Source of the DNA: Propionivibrio sp.
GTDB lineage: Bacteria; Pseudomonadota; Gammaproteobacteria; Burkholderiales; Rhodocyclaceae
Assembly (NCBI GenBank): GCA_016705685.1
Contig: JADJLB010000012.1
Location: 1-64,000 of the forward strand
Length of the DNA stretch: 64,000 bases
Reading direction: 5' to 3'
Below are positions 54,878 through 62,392 of this stretch, piece after piece. The position numbers were made by a program, and so were the translations under genes. A model generated the notes under the pieces. That model saw only the letters and a program-made list of their open reading frames with translations. It did not search any database and was not told where the DNA came from. Numbering within the stretch: position 1 is the stretch's first letter; every line of letters begins with the position of its first letter.

Positions 54878-55576
54878 TCAGCGTGCGAGTATGGTCTGCA
54901 CGGTAGACAGCGTATTGCGCGGGCCTTTGACCCGAACGGTAACGCGGTACATCACTTCGATGACCTTTGACACGCCACCACCCGACGTAGGCGATTTGCT
55001 GGAACTGCCCCCTTCTGCTATTTCGCTCCCACATCTGTCGGTTGTGCCTGCAATTTTTGGCGCTTTGGTCAGTATTACGACAACGGCAGGGTCGGGGTTG
55101 CAGAGCCGCTCAACAACATACTGGATATCGTTACCATTCAACGTAGTGACGGGAATATTTAGGGTGTTGGTCCAATCGATCAGAGGGACGCCATCATCGT
55201 CTTCGGGTTGAATGCGGGCAGAGTAGCGGCAATTCCCCAAGATCGGAGCGACGACTGGCGGTCCAGCCGATCCCAAAGTGCCGACGGTGCAGCCAGCGGG
55301 TAGATTGGCATCGGGCGCGGGCGCGATGGTGGCATTCAAATAGGTCGCGGCGGCTTCAACACCATTGTCTGCCCCACTGACCGTAGTTTCTCTGAAGGCC
55401 ATGTTGCCAGCGATGATGTTTCCGGTATCAACCGATCGCATCAGGGTAAGCCCGGCAACGGTCATGATAACCAGCGCCACGATGGCGAAAAACAGTGACG
55501 TTCCGCGCTGGCTGGCTCTGCTGGGGAAGGCGATTGTCCGGTTCAAACCGGAGGAAGAACGATTAGAGTCTTTCAT
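54878..55576 (-). CDS. pilX: Type IV pilus minor pilin PilX
   Basis: This 232-residue protein has an N-terminal hydrophilic leader and ASQRGTSLFFAIVALVIMTV (membrane helix ~residues 24-45), typical of PilX. After it come GNIIAGNMAFRETTVSGADN (the PilX signature) and a C-terminal globular domain with two Cys. ATG 55576 overlaps the pilW stop (ATGA). It forms the minor pilin priming complex with PilV, PilW and PilY1. Confidence 0.9.
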   Translation of the reverse strand: MKDSNRSSSGLNRTIAFPSRASQRGTSLFFAIVALVIMTVAGLTLMRSVDTGNIIAGNMAFRETTVSGADNGVEAAATYLNATIAPAPDANLPAGCTVGTLGSAGPPVVAPILGNCRYSARIQPEDDDGVPLIDWTNTLNIPVTTLNGNDIQYVVERLCNPDPAVVVILTKAPKIAGTTDRCGSEIAEGGSSSKSPTSGGGVSKVIEVMYRVTVRVKGPRNTLSTVQTILAR

Positions 55577-56820
55577 AGATCTGGCCACAATACGTTGCGC
55601 ATCGGAATAACAGTCTGGTACACCCTGTAACGGTAATGCTGCCATTCGGTATCCGCTGACGAACCGAGCGCAATGGCCGGGCCGCCTTCCCACGAGCACG
55701 GCCCATAATAAAGGATGGCGCTGGTGGCGGTGTCCATGCACGGATTGCTGACCAGCGCACCGTCGCGCTTGCTACTGCGGGCCACGACAGCGATTCGTAT
55801 TGCCTTGATGCGTTGGCGGTTGTCACTCGCAGTCGATGTGTTCGCCGTCAAAGCGACCTTACCCCAGGTCGCCCCGGAGCCATTCACCCAACTATTGATC
55901 GTTCTGTCAGTCTTAGTCAGCGAAACACCATATTGTGCTTGCAATGCCACTATTTCACTGGCCACTACTTCAGTGTCAGTGGTCGGTACGGCAGCGCCTG
56001 ATAATCTAACTACAGCTTGCAGGCTATTGTTGGCATTGACCGAATAGGAGGTGCTTTGAACACCTCCTGCTGTCGTGTTTCCAACCCGGTACACCAAGGA
56101 ACCCGTTAGGAATCCAGCGCCCCCTGTTCCGAATCCGGGCCAGTTGTTGGCGGTCATGTAAGTTTGTGTCGCGTTGTATTCTGGCTTTTTCCCGGCTGGA
56201 CCATTAGCTATGGTCAGTACGCTGCCTGCCTTGGACGACACCTGCATTAGACTGCAATTGATGTAATCGGGATCGTTGCCGACCACCATGATCAAATCGG
56301 CTGGCGGGTCAGTCGCTGTAGCCGGTGCGCCATTGAAATCATAGGGTCGTTCGACTTCAAGCAGCAGATCTGGCGCTGCGGTGAGAGTATCCATGGGTTT
56401 TACCAATTTTGTCGGAACAGACCCGGTAAAACGTAAGCCACTGCGTACATGGATCGTATCGTTGGTAGTACCAACATCGTCGATCAATACGGGCACTGGC
56501 ATAAAGGAACCAACAGCAACCGGCGCCCCAGCACCGCTGGTATCCTGATAGTAGGAGAAGAAATTCCGACAAGCAAAAGAGGCGGGGTGATTGAATCCTG
56601 CGCCCGCTTTTCGAATATCCGCTTCAATAGCCATCATGGCAAGCAGGCCATTTTCTTGCGCATCAGCGGCGGCTGTTGTGGTTCTCTTGTGCCCTTCAAA
56701 AACCGATAGCGCTTGCACGATGACGACCATCGCGATAAATCCAATAGTCATACCGACCATCAGTTCGATCAAGCTGAAACCGGTTTCGTATCGATGTCTT
56801 AGGGTAGCGTCTGGTGACAT
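55573..56820 (-). CDS. pilW: Type IV pilus minor pilin PilW
   Basis: This 415-residue protein has a class III signal peptide TGFSLIELMVGMTIGFIAMV (processing G/F at about residue 14), then GLLAMMAIEADIRKAGAGFN, typical of PilW. A beta-rich globular domain follows. The C-terminal QHYRYRVYQTVIPMRNVLW is the PilW ending. It is followed immediately by pilX. Confidence 0.93.
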   Translation of the reverse strand: MSPDATLRHRYETGFSLIELMVGMTIGFIAMVVIVQALSVFEGHKRTTTAAADAQENGLLAMMAIEADIRKAGAGFNHPASFACRNFFSYYQDTSGAGAPVAVGSFMPVPVLIDDVGTTNDTIHVRSGLRFTGSVPTKLVKPMDTLTAAPDLLLEVERPYDFNGAPATATDPPADLIMVVGNDPDYINCSLMQVSSKAGSVLTIANGPAGKKPEYNATQTYMTANNWPGFGTGGAGFLTGSLVYRVGNTTAGGVQSTSYSVNANNSLQAVVRLSGAAVPTTDTEVVASEIVALQAQYGVSLTKTDRTINSWVNGSGATWGKVALTANTSTASDNRQRIKAIRIAVVARSSKRDGALVSNPCMDTATSAILYYGPCSWEGGPAIALGSSADTEWQHYRYRVYQTVIPMRNVLWPDL

Positions 56821-56830
56821 AGCGTTCCCA

Positions 56831-57304
56831 CTATAAGTTCTTGTTGATTTGGGCAGAGATCACGTGATTGTGATAGACGCCAGCGGTTGTCGACTTGTCG
56901 AGCCAGCACAATCTGACGGTCACAACATCACCGGCGACGGTTACCTGCTGTCTGTTGGCATCAGCGCCCGGTAGTAATTTGGCAATTTCAGTCAACCATG
57001 TAATTGCCGCTGGAGCAGTCGCTGCGGCACCACCGATTGGGCATAACGTCGCACCCACTGCGGTTGCGGACGAACCGTTTACATAAGTTACCAGGCTAGC
57101 TGGCGCTTCTCCCCACATCTGTCCAATGATCTGATTGGCCAGGAAAGAGGCATCAGCACGGTATTTGGCGTCTGCCGTGCTACGAATGGCGGCGGTTTGC
57201 ATACTGATTAGCGCCAATATGCCGAATGAAAACACGAGAACGGCGACCATGGCTTCGATCAATGCAGAACCGTTTTGCACTCTAATACTCATATCCAACC
57301 TCAT
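56831..57304 (-). CDS. pilV: Type IV pilus minor pilin PilV
   Basis: This 157-residue protein (ATG 57304) has a leader SIRVQNG/SALIEAMVAVLVFSFGILAL, cut after Gly-11, typical of PilV (SLIEVLVA). It then has QTAAIRSTADAKYRADASFL and AGDVVTVRLCWLDKS. The start overlaps the fimT stop (TTATGAGG) and has AGAAGG upstream. Confidence 0.9.
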   Translation of the reverse strand: MRLDMSIRVQNGSALIEAMVAVLVFSFGILALISMQTAAIRSTADAKYRADASFLANQIIGQMWGEAPASLVTYVNGSSATAVGATLCPIGGAAATAPAAITWLTEIAKLLPGADANRQQVTVAGDVVTVRLCWLDKSTTAGVYHNHVISAQINKNL

Positions 57305-57840
57305 AACAAACACCTTCTGGGATCACCGACCGCTGTGACGGCAGGATCGCAAAGTCTGACTTGTCCTCCAGTCTTATTCACCTCAACGCGCAGGGTAAGG
57401 GAAGTTCCAGATGCGCTGACCAATACCTGCTCCAGCGTTGCCGATGCATCCGGGTTATCTGCGATACGTCCATAACCATTGAAAGTTGCGCTCGTCGCTG
57501 TTGTCGGGGCTCTGACCGCAGTTACGATTGAAGTCCCTTCTCCGCTGGTCCGTGATTTTTGAATTTCTGAGCCCGCACTGTCCTTGACCACCCAGGAAGT
57601 TTGGCCAGCGCCACTACCCAAAGTGAAAGTAATTCTTTCGTTGCGACGTACTGCCTCGCCTCGCGCAAGCTGCAAGGCATTTTGCACCGATTCTGCAGCC
57701 GTACGGACTTGCCCTCGCTTAATGAATTCTGAAAAAGAAGGCAAGGCGATCGACGCCAGAATACCGGCGATCAGAATCGTAATCATGAGTTCAATTATGG
57801 TAAAACCCATAACTTGTTTTCGTGTCGGCAGGCTTAACAC
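57301..57840 (-). CDS. fimT: Type IV pilus pseudopilin FimT/GspH-like
   Basis: This 179-residue protein has a leader VLSLPTRKQVMG/FTIIELMITILIAG (prepilin cleavage after Gly) and a GspH-like C-terminal domain (ALQLARGEAVRRNERITFTL, AGSEIQKS, SGTSLTLRVEV). GTG at 57840 is chosen over a TTG at 57867 because AGGGG stands upstream and the leader length then matches prepilins. It starts inside the last codons of pilE. Confidence 0.85.
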   Translation of the reverse strand: MLSLPTRKQVMGFTIIELMITILIAGILASIALPSFSEFIKRGQVRTAAESVQNALQLARGEAVRRNERITFTLGSGAGQTSWVVKDSAGSEIQKSRTSGEGTSIVTAVRAPTTATSATFNGYGRIADNPDASATLEQVLVSASGTSLTLRVEVNKTGGQVRLCDPAVTAVGDPRRCLL

Positions 57841-58259
57841 GATTCCCCTCGCTTGGTTATCCAACAATCAAGTGGAGTACTCGCTGCCCAGGATGAAGCA
57901 GTGGTTTGCCTGCGGTTATCCTGATTTATGTTGAATGTAAAGCCTGACATCGTAACGCCACCGGTCGCCGTTACGGTGTAGGAATTCGCATCGGGAGCAT
58001 TGCAACTGTAAGTAAATGAATCGTTTGCGGGAAGAGTCGCCCCACAGGTGGTGCCTGCAGAAGCATAGGTTCTGTTGTCCTGAAAGAATCGCTCCTGTCT
58101 GATTCTCATATCAGCCAAGTTTGAAGTCGCTTCGGTAATGCGGCTACGCTGAACATATTCCCGGTAAGAAGGGTAAGCGATAGCCGACAGGATACTTATC
58201 ACGGCGACAACTATCATTAGTTCAATCAAGGTAATGCCACGGATGCTATTCATTTTCAT
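57834..58259 (-). CDS. pilE: Type IV pilin, PilE-like
   Basis: This 141-residue prepilin has leader MKMNSIRG/ITLIELMIVVAVISILSA (processing after Gly-8). The pilin helix continues SYREYVQRSRITEATSNLAD. A C-terminal disulfide pair (CGATL... and CWITKRGESC) closes the D-region. It is first in the operon, ahead of fimT, pilV, pilW, pilX and pilY1. It could be a minor pilin or a major pilin; no second pilin is nearby. Confidence 0.9.
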   Translation of the reverse strand: MKMNSIRGITLIELMIVVAVISILSAIAYPSYREYVQRSRITEATSNLADMRIRQERFFQDNRTYASAGTTCGATLPANDSFTYSCNAPDANSYTVTATGGVTMSGFTFNINQDNRRQTTASSWAASTPLDCWITKRGESC

Positions 58260-58379
58260 ATCTGCCTCTTTCTCGTTGTTTGCACATTAGACGAATACCT
58301 TCCATATACACAACTTAAGACGACAGACGGCATATTTACAGGTTCTAAAGGTTTAATTTTAGCCAAACAGAAGTCTAAA

Positions 58380-58408
58380 TTGATCAAGCATTACTAGAGC
58401 GGTATAAT
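58380..58408 (+). promoter_or_regulatory. tRNA-Thr promoter
   Basis: TTGATC (58380-58385) and TATAAT (58403-58408) are spaced 17 bp and lie 12 bp before the tRNA. Confidence 0.7.
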
Positions 58409-58420
58409 CGCGCTCTTGTT

Positions 58421-58496
58421 GCCGCTGTAGCTCAGTTGGTAGAGCAGCGCATTCGTAATGCGAAGGTCGGCAGTTCGACTCCGCCCAGCGGCACCA
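58421..58496 (+). tRNA. tRNA-Thr (anticodon CGT)
   Basis: The sequence folds as a cloverleaf with acceptor GCCGCTG/CAGCGGC, D-arm GCTC/GAGC, anticodon loop TTCGTAA and encoded CCA. The anticodon CGT reads ACG codons. In the T-stem, GGCAG pairs with CCGCC with one A-C mismatch. Confidence 0.95.
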
Positions 58497-58513
58497 GTCA
58501 TACCAAGCACTTG

Positions 58514-58539
58514 GCCCAATTCACAAGGTTGGGCTTTTT
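58514..58539 (+). terminator. Rho-independent terminator of tRNA-Thr
   Basis: GCCCAA (58514-58519) and TTGGGC (58529-58534) form a stem followed by TTTTT (58535-58539). Confidence 0.85.
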
Positions 58540-58616
58540 GCATTTTTGGATAAGCGTCACGACCAGGACGCGGCCAACCGCGTCATTGAAATCGAACTGA
58601 AAGGCGGCACCGGGAA

Positions 58617-60278
58617 TTACGTCGACGTCGCCTCGACGAAACTCACGCGCTCGAAATCCGGGCCATCGTCAAGCACGTGCAACAGTTTCACCCGCCGGGC
58701 CGTGTCCGAAAATATCTCGAAGAGACGACCGGCGCGATACCAGCCCTGCGGGATGACCAGCGATTGCTCGGCGCCTATCGTTGGCACGGCGGGGAGGATG
58801 AATGCGCGACGGTACAGTTCGTTGTGCGTCGCATCCTGCCCAATCGGGCGGGCCGCAACGGCCTGCGGAATGCCAGGCAGGGCGGCAATTCCAGCGATCA
58901 ATCCCCCGCCCTGTTCCTGCATCAACCAGGTAACGTGGGCCAACAGGAAATTCACGCCGTCGTGCGGGCAGATCGCCAGCAACTGTCCGTGAGCGATTTT
59001 CTTGCCGACGATGCGTCGCATCAAGCGGAAGCCCGTGGCCGATTGGTTGACCACTTCCCATTGATCGACGGTGAAACCGAGTTGTTGCTGTCGCATCTGC
59101 AGTTGTTGCGCGGGGTCGTCCATGAGCGGGAAAGCAAACAGGTTTTCGAAAGCCTGTCTTGAGTACGTGTAGTCATGGTCTTGCTGGGAGAACTCTCTGC
59201 CGGAAATGTAGTAATGCATTTCATCGAACCCAAGGCATACCTTGGCGATCCCCGTCGTGGCATGACGACGAAATTTCCTCGGGGCCTGGGCCTGTGACCA
59301 GGGTGTTGACAGGTGTGCGAGCAGGCGTTTGCACTGGCCGGCCGTGCAGTCTTCGCCAAGGCCGGTTTGTGAAGGTGCCATCTTCTGGTTCAGTTGCTGG
59401 CGGATCTGGCCGAGTTGCAAGCTGAGATGCGAGGTGTCCAGACGGCGCACTTGTTCAGTCTGCAGACTGTCGGAAGACGCGCACAGTCCGACGTCCTGAG
59501 TCAGGTCGACGACATACGCCGGCAAGGGCTCGCCGGGCACGACAGCATGCAAACTGACCAGCGGCGCCCAATTGCTGGCCCACCGGCGCACCAGGGTCTG
59601 ATCGCGAATTGAAAGGCTGTATGGGCTGGCCTGTTCGGAAAGGAGCAGGCTGACATAGGCGGCCGTGCAGTGCGTGCTGCGACCCAGCGGATCGAGGCTG
59701 TCGGGAATGGAGAGAGTGGCCACTCCCTTCTTTTCAGCCTGGGTAAAGTAGGCATGCAGCCCCAGCCACGCGCCGTGTGGCAGTTCGCGCCGGGCGCGCT
59801 GATGCTCGACGATGACCAGACCGGCGTAGTGAAGGCAACGGTGCAGAATCTGCGCATCGCGAAAGGTATGTTCAATGCTGTCGGGCGACGTATCCAGCTT
59901 AAGGCAGTGGGCATAGGTGCGGGCCACTTTGCTCCATGTGGCAATAACCTGCTGGAAACAACTTTCCTCATCATCGCCGAGAGGAAGTGGTTTGTGGACA
60001 TAGTGTCGCGCACGCTCCTCCTCGACTAGGTGGAGCGGCATGCGCATTTGTTCCAGCAGATTGAGATAGACGCTGGCCGGTGGCGGGTTCTGCAGCAGGT
60101 TGTCAAGCAAGCGGTCGAGTTCGCTTTCCGCCACTTGCGGATTGTTCAAAGGCAATCGGGAGATGATGCGTAACCCGGATTGCAAATCTGGCGTCCCCTC
60201 TTCTGCCGCCGAGGCTGAATCCACGCCGCTTGGGCCGGGTTCACTTTTTTGATCGGCATTTTCGCTCTCTGTCCCCAT
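58617..60278 (-). CDS. Large conserved protein with PilZ-like C-terminal segment
   Basis: This 553-residue soluble protein (ATG 60278) has a polar N terminus, a central helical region and a C-terminal part with QWEVVNQSATGFRLMRRIVG and GLIAGIAALPGIPQAVAARP. These look like the strand-turn pattern of PilZ domains, which bind cyclic-di-GMP. I do not see the full RxxxR motif, so this is uncertain. Similar proteins occur in Betaproteobacteria without known role. It reads toward the tRNA terminator. Confidence 0.55.
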   Translation of the reverse strand: MGTESENADQKSEPGPSGVDSASAAEEGTPDLQSGLRIISRLPLNNPQVAESELDRLLDNLLQNPPPASVYLNLLEQMRMPLHLVEEERARHYVHKPLPLGDDEESCFQQVIATWSKVARTYAHCLKLDTSPDSIEHTFRDAQILHRCLHYAGLVIVEHQRARRELPHGAWLGLHAYFTQAEKKGVATLSIPDSLDPLGRSTHCTAAYVSLLLSEQASPYSLSIRDQTLVRRWASNWAPLVSLHAVVPGEPLPAYVVDLTQDVGLCASSDSLQTEQVRRLDTSHLSLQLGQIRQQLNQKMAPSQTGLGEDCTAGQCKRLLAHLSTPWSQAQAPRKFRRHATTGIAKVCLGFDEMHYYISGREFSQQDHDYTYSRQAFENLFAFPLMDDPAQQLQMRQQQLGFTVDQWEVVNQSATGFRLMRRIVGKKIAHGQLLAICPHDGVNFLLAHVTWLMQEQGGGLIAGIAALPGIPQAVAARPIGQDATHNELYRRAFILPAVPTIGAEQSLVIPQGWYRAGRLFEIFSDTARRVKLLHVLDDGPDFERVSFVEATST

Positions 60279-60506
60279 GAAACAACTCACTTTCGAAGCG
60301 GATGATGTTCAAAGCACATGGGCACTTGCCGGACTTTTCTCCTGGCAAACCACACCTTGGTCAATAGATACGCGCCCCCGGAGGATTCATGATACGTGGC
60401 TGATTGCCCGCAGGCAATGACCGCCGCTGTCCGCAGGTGGATGCCGCCCAGCATGACGTACTGATATACTGTTCGCCTGCCCCGCCCAACCCCTGCAAAG
60501 AAAATC

Positions 60507-60938
60507 ATGGCCCGCATCCAGATCGAACTTCCCGAGTACTTTGAGTTTTCCACCGAGATCACGCTTTATCTGAGCCATATGAATTATGGCGGACACCTGG
60601 ATAACGCCCTTCTGCTCACCGTCGTTTCGGAAGCGCGCGCCCGATATTTCAAATCGCTGGGTCATAGCGAACTGAATATCGATGGGGTAGGCCTTATTAT
60701 TGCCGATGCCGCGCTTCAGTACCGTTCGGAGGCGTTTCATGGCGAAGTGATGATAGTACGCATGACCGCGGCCGAGTTCAGCAAATACGGCTGCGATCTG
60801 CTGTGGTGCATGAACGAGCAATCATCGCGGCGTGAAGTGGCGCGCGGCAAGACCGGGATAGTGTTTTTCGACTACTCGACCCGCAAGATGGCACCGGTAC
60901 CGCAAAGTTTCCTGTCGCGGCCAAACGCTGGCGACTAA
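60507..60938 (+). CDS. Hotdog-fold thioesterase, 4HBT family
   Basis: This 143-residue protein has the hotdog core: EITLYLSHMNYGGHLDNALL (~residues 16-35, with the D-N pair), SEARARYFKSLGHSELNI and LGxxADAALQYRSEAFHGEV-like strands. It probably hydrolyses short acyl-CoA. Its stop is followed by the convergent CBS-domain gene at 60935-62392. Confidence 0.85.
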   Translation: MARIQIELPEYFEFSTEITLYLSHMNYGGHLDNALLLTVVSEARARYFKSLGHSELNIDGVGLIIADAALQYRSEAFHGEVMIVRMTAAEFSKYGCDLLWCMNEQSSRREVARGKTGIVFFDYSTRKMAPVPQSFLSRPNAGD

Positions 60939-62392
60939 GTCAGCGCATAGTCTCTCGCCAAACGCTGCTGCAGGTTACGCGCCTGCTTCAGCGATTCTTT
61001 CAGGATATGACGATCCAGTTCATGCAGATGATCCGGATTAACGCGGTTGGGCGCAGCCCCTCCATATTGAGCAGCCTGATGCTCCAGTCGCAGGCGCTGG
61101 ATATGGTAAAACGCGTCGACCAGTGCAGCCGCTTCATGTGTCTGCATGCCGATCGACCGGGCAGCACCGCGCAAACGCTCGACGGTATTGGTGTCCGGAA
61201 CGCCATTGGCCAATGCGTAGATACGCGCCGCATCGACGAAAGGTCGCGATCCGTACATCTTCAGGTCAATGGTATGCGGAAACTGTTTGTTTCCGTCATA
61301 GCGAAAACCTTGCCACCAGTTGAGTGGCGACTCCCAGTTCATCGTGTTTTCGACCAGGGCGCGAAGGAATATCGGATAGAGCGGCGCCCTGGCCAGTAGC
61401 CATTCGCGCAATTCGCCAGCCAGCGAATCCTGCCCGTAAAGCGCACGAAAATCGAAAAAGATGGTGGAGTTGAGCAGCGCTTCGGGCTCACTGGTCGCCA
61501 TCCACGCGCCAAAAGCCAATTGCCACTCGTCAAGCGAAAGGCACCAGGCCGGATTGCTGGCCATGATGTCACCTTTGCACAATGGGAACCCGCAGCTATC
61601 CAGCGCTTCATTGACCGCACGGGCAAAGGGCAGAAAAGCGGCGCGCTGCCCAGCGGCTTCAGCTTCCGACGTCGCCGCAAAAACAAGTCCGTTATCCTGG
61701 TCGGTCGATAGCGTCTGCTCCAATCTTCCCTCCGAACCAAATACCAGCCAGCACCAGGGAACGTAAGGCAGCTCGAAGTTCCCAGCTGTCACTTCGATCA
61801 CCTGCAAGGTCAGCAGATCGTTGAGCGCCGATATACGTTGGCATATGGACTCGGCGCCGACCCGTTCGGCCAGTAGGTCGGTGGCAAATCTGCGTATCTC
61901 GGCAGACAGGCCGGCCAGAGCGGGAATGTCGCGGGCCGCCAGAATCGACGAAACCAGTTCCGCAGCACGCGAACCGGTCTGGGCGTAAAGGTCGGCCTGT
62001 GAGACAAGATTAAAATAGCTGCCGTCAGGCTCGGTCAGCACCAGATGCCTGACACTGCGGCGCACCATGATGACGCTCGCCTGATGCGCCGTTGCGCTGG
62101 CTGGCAGCGTGATCAAACCGCCGGTCATGATCACGGCGATTGGCGCATCGAGGTCGCCCGCTTCGATGGCGATGCGTCGAAGCACATCGCGCAGCGTCAC
62201 GATGCCGAGCGGAACATGGCTAGCTTCGTCCACCACGACAATGGCATCGGTATGGGCCGCATCGAGCTTGAGCAAGGTCTCGCGAACACTGGCGGACGGC
62301 GGCACGGTGAGTGGCGCCGCGCGAACCAGATGGCGCAGGATGGTAAAGGACGATAAGGGCGCGACTGCCGTATCAGTACTTGAGTCGGGCAT
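60935..62392 (-). CDS. CBS-domain nucleotidyltransferase (DUF294 family)
   Basis: This 485-residue protein has two CBS modules at the N terminus (SVRETLLKLDAAHTDAIVVV, HVPLGIVTLRDVLRRIAIEA and HQASVIMVRRSVRHLVL), then a nucleotidyltransferase-like domain with GSEGRLEQTLSTDQDNGLVF (~residues 222-241). A DUF294 C-terminal region follows (LLARAPLYPIFLRALVENTM). CBS domains bind adenosine nucleotides, so it may regulate by energy state. It overlaps the next gene by 20 nt. Confidence 0.88.
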   Translation of the reverse strand: MPDSSTDTAVAPLSSFTILRHLVRAAPLTVPPSASVRETLLKLDAAHTDAIVVVDEASHVPLGIVTLRDVLRRIAIEAGDLDAPIAVIMTGGLITLPASATAHQASVIMVRRSVRHLVLTEPDGSYFNLVSQADLYAQTGSRAAELVSSILAARDIPALAGLSAEIRRFATDLLAERVGAESICQRISALNDLLTLQVIEVTAGNFELPYVPWCWLVFGSEGRLEQTLSTDQDNGLVFAATSEAEAAGQRAAFLPFARAVNEALDSCGFPLCKGDIMASNPAWCLSLDEWQLAFGAWMATSEPEALLNSTIFFDFRALYGQDSLAGELREWLLARAPLYPIFLRALVENTMNWESPLNWWQGFRYDGNKQFPHTIDLKMYGSRPFVDAARIYALANGVPDTNTVERLRGAARSIGMQTHEAAALVDAFYHIQRLRLEHQAAQYGGAAPNRVNPDHLHELDRHILKESLKQARNLQQRLARDYALT

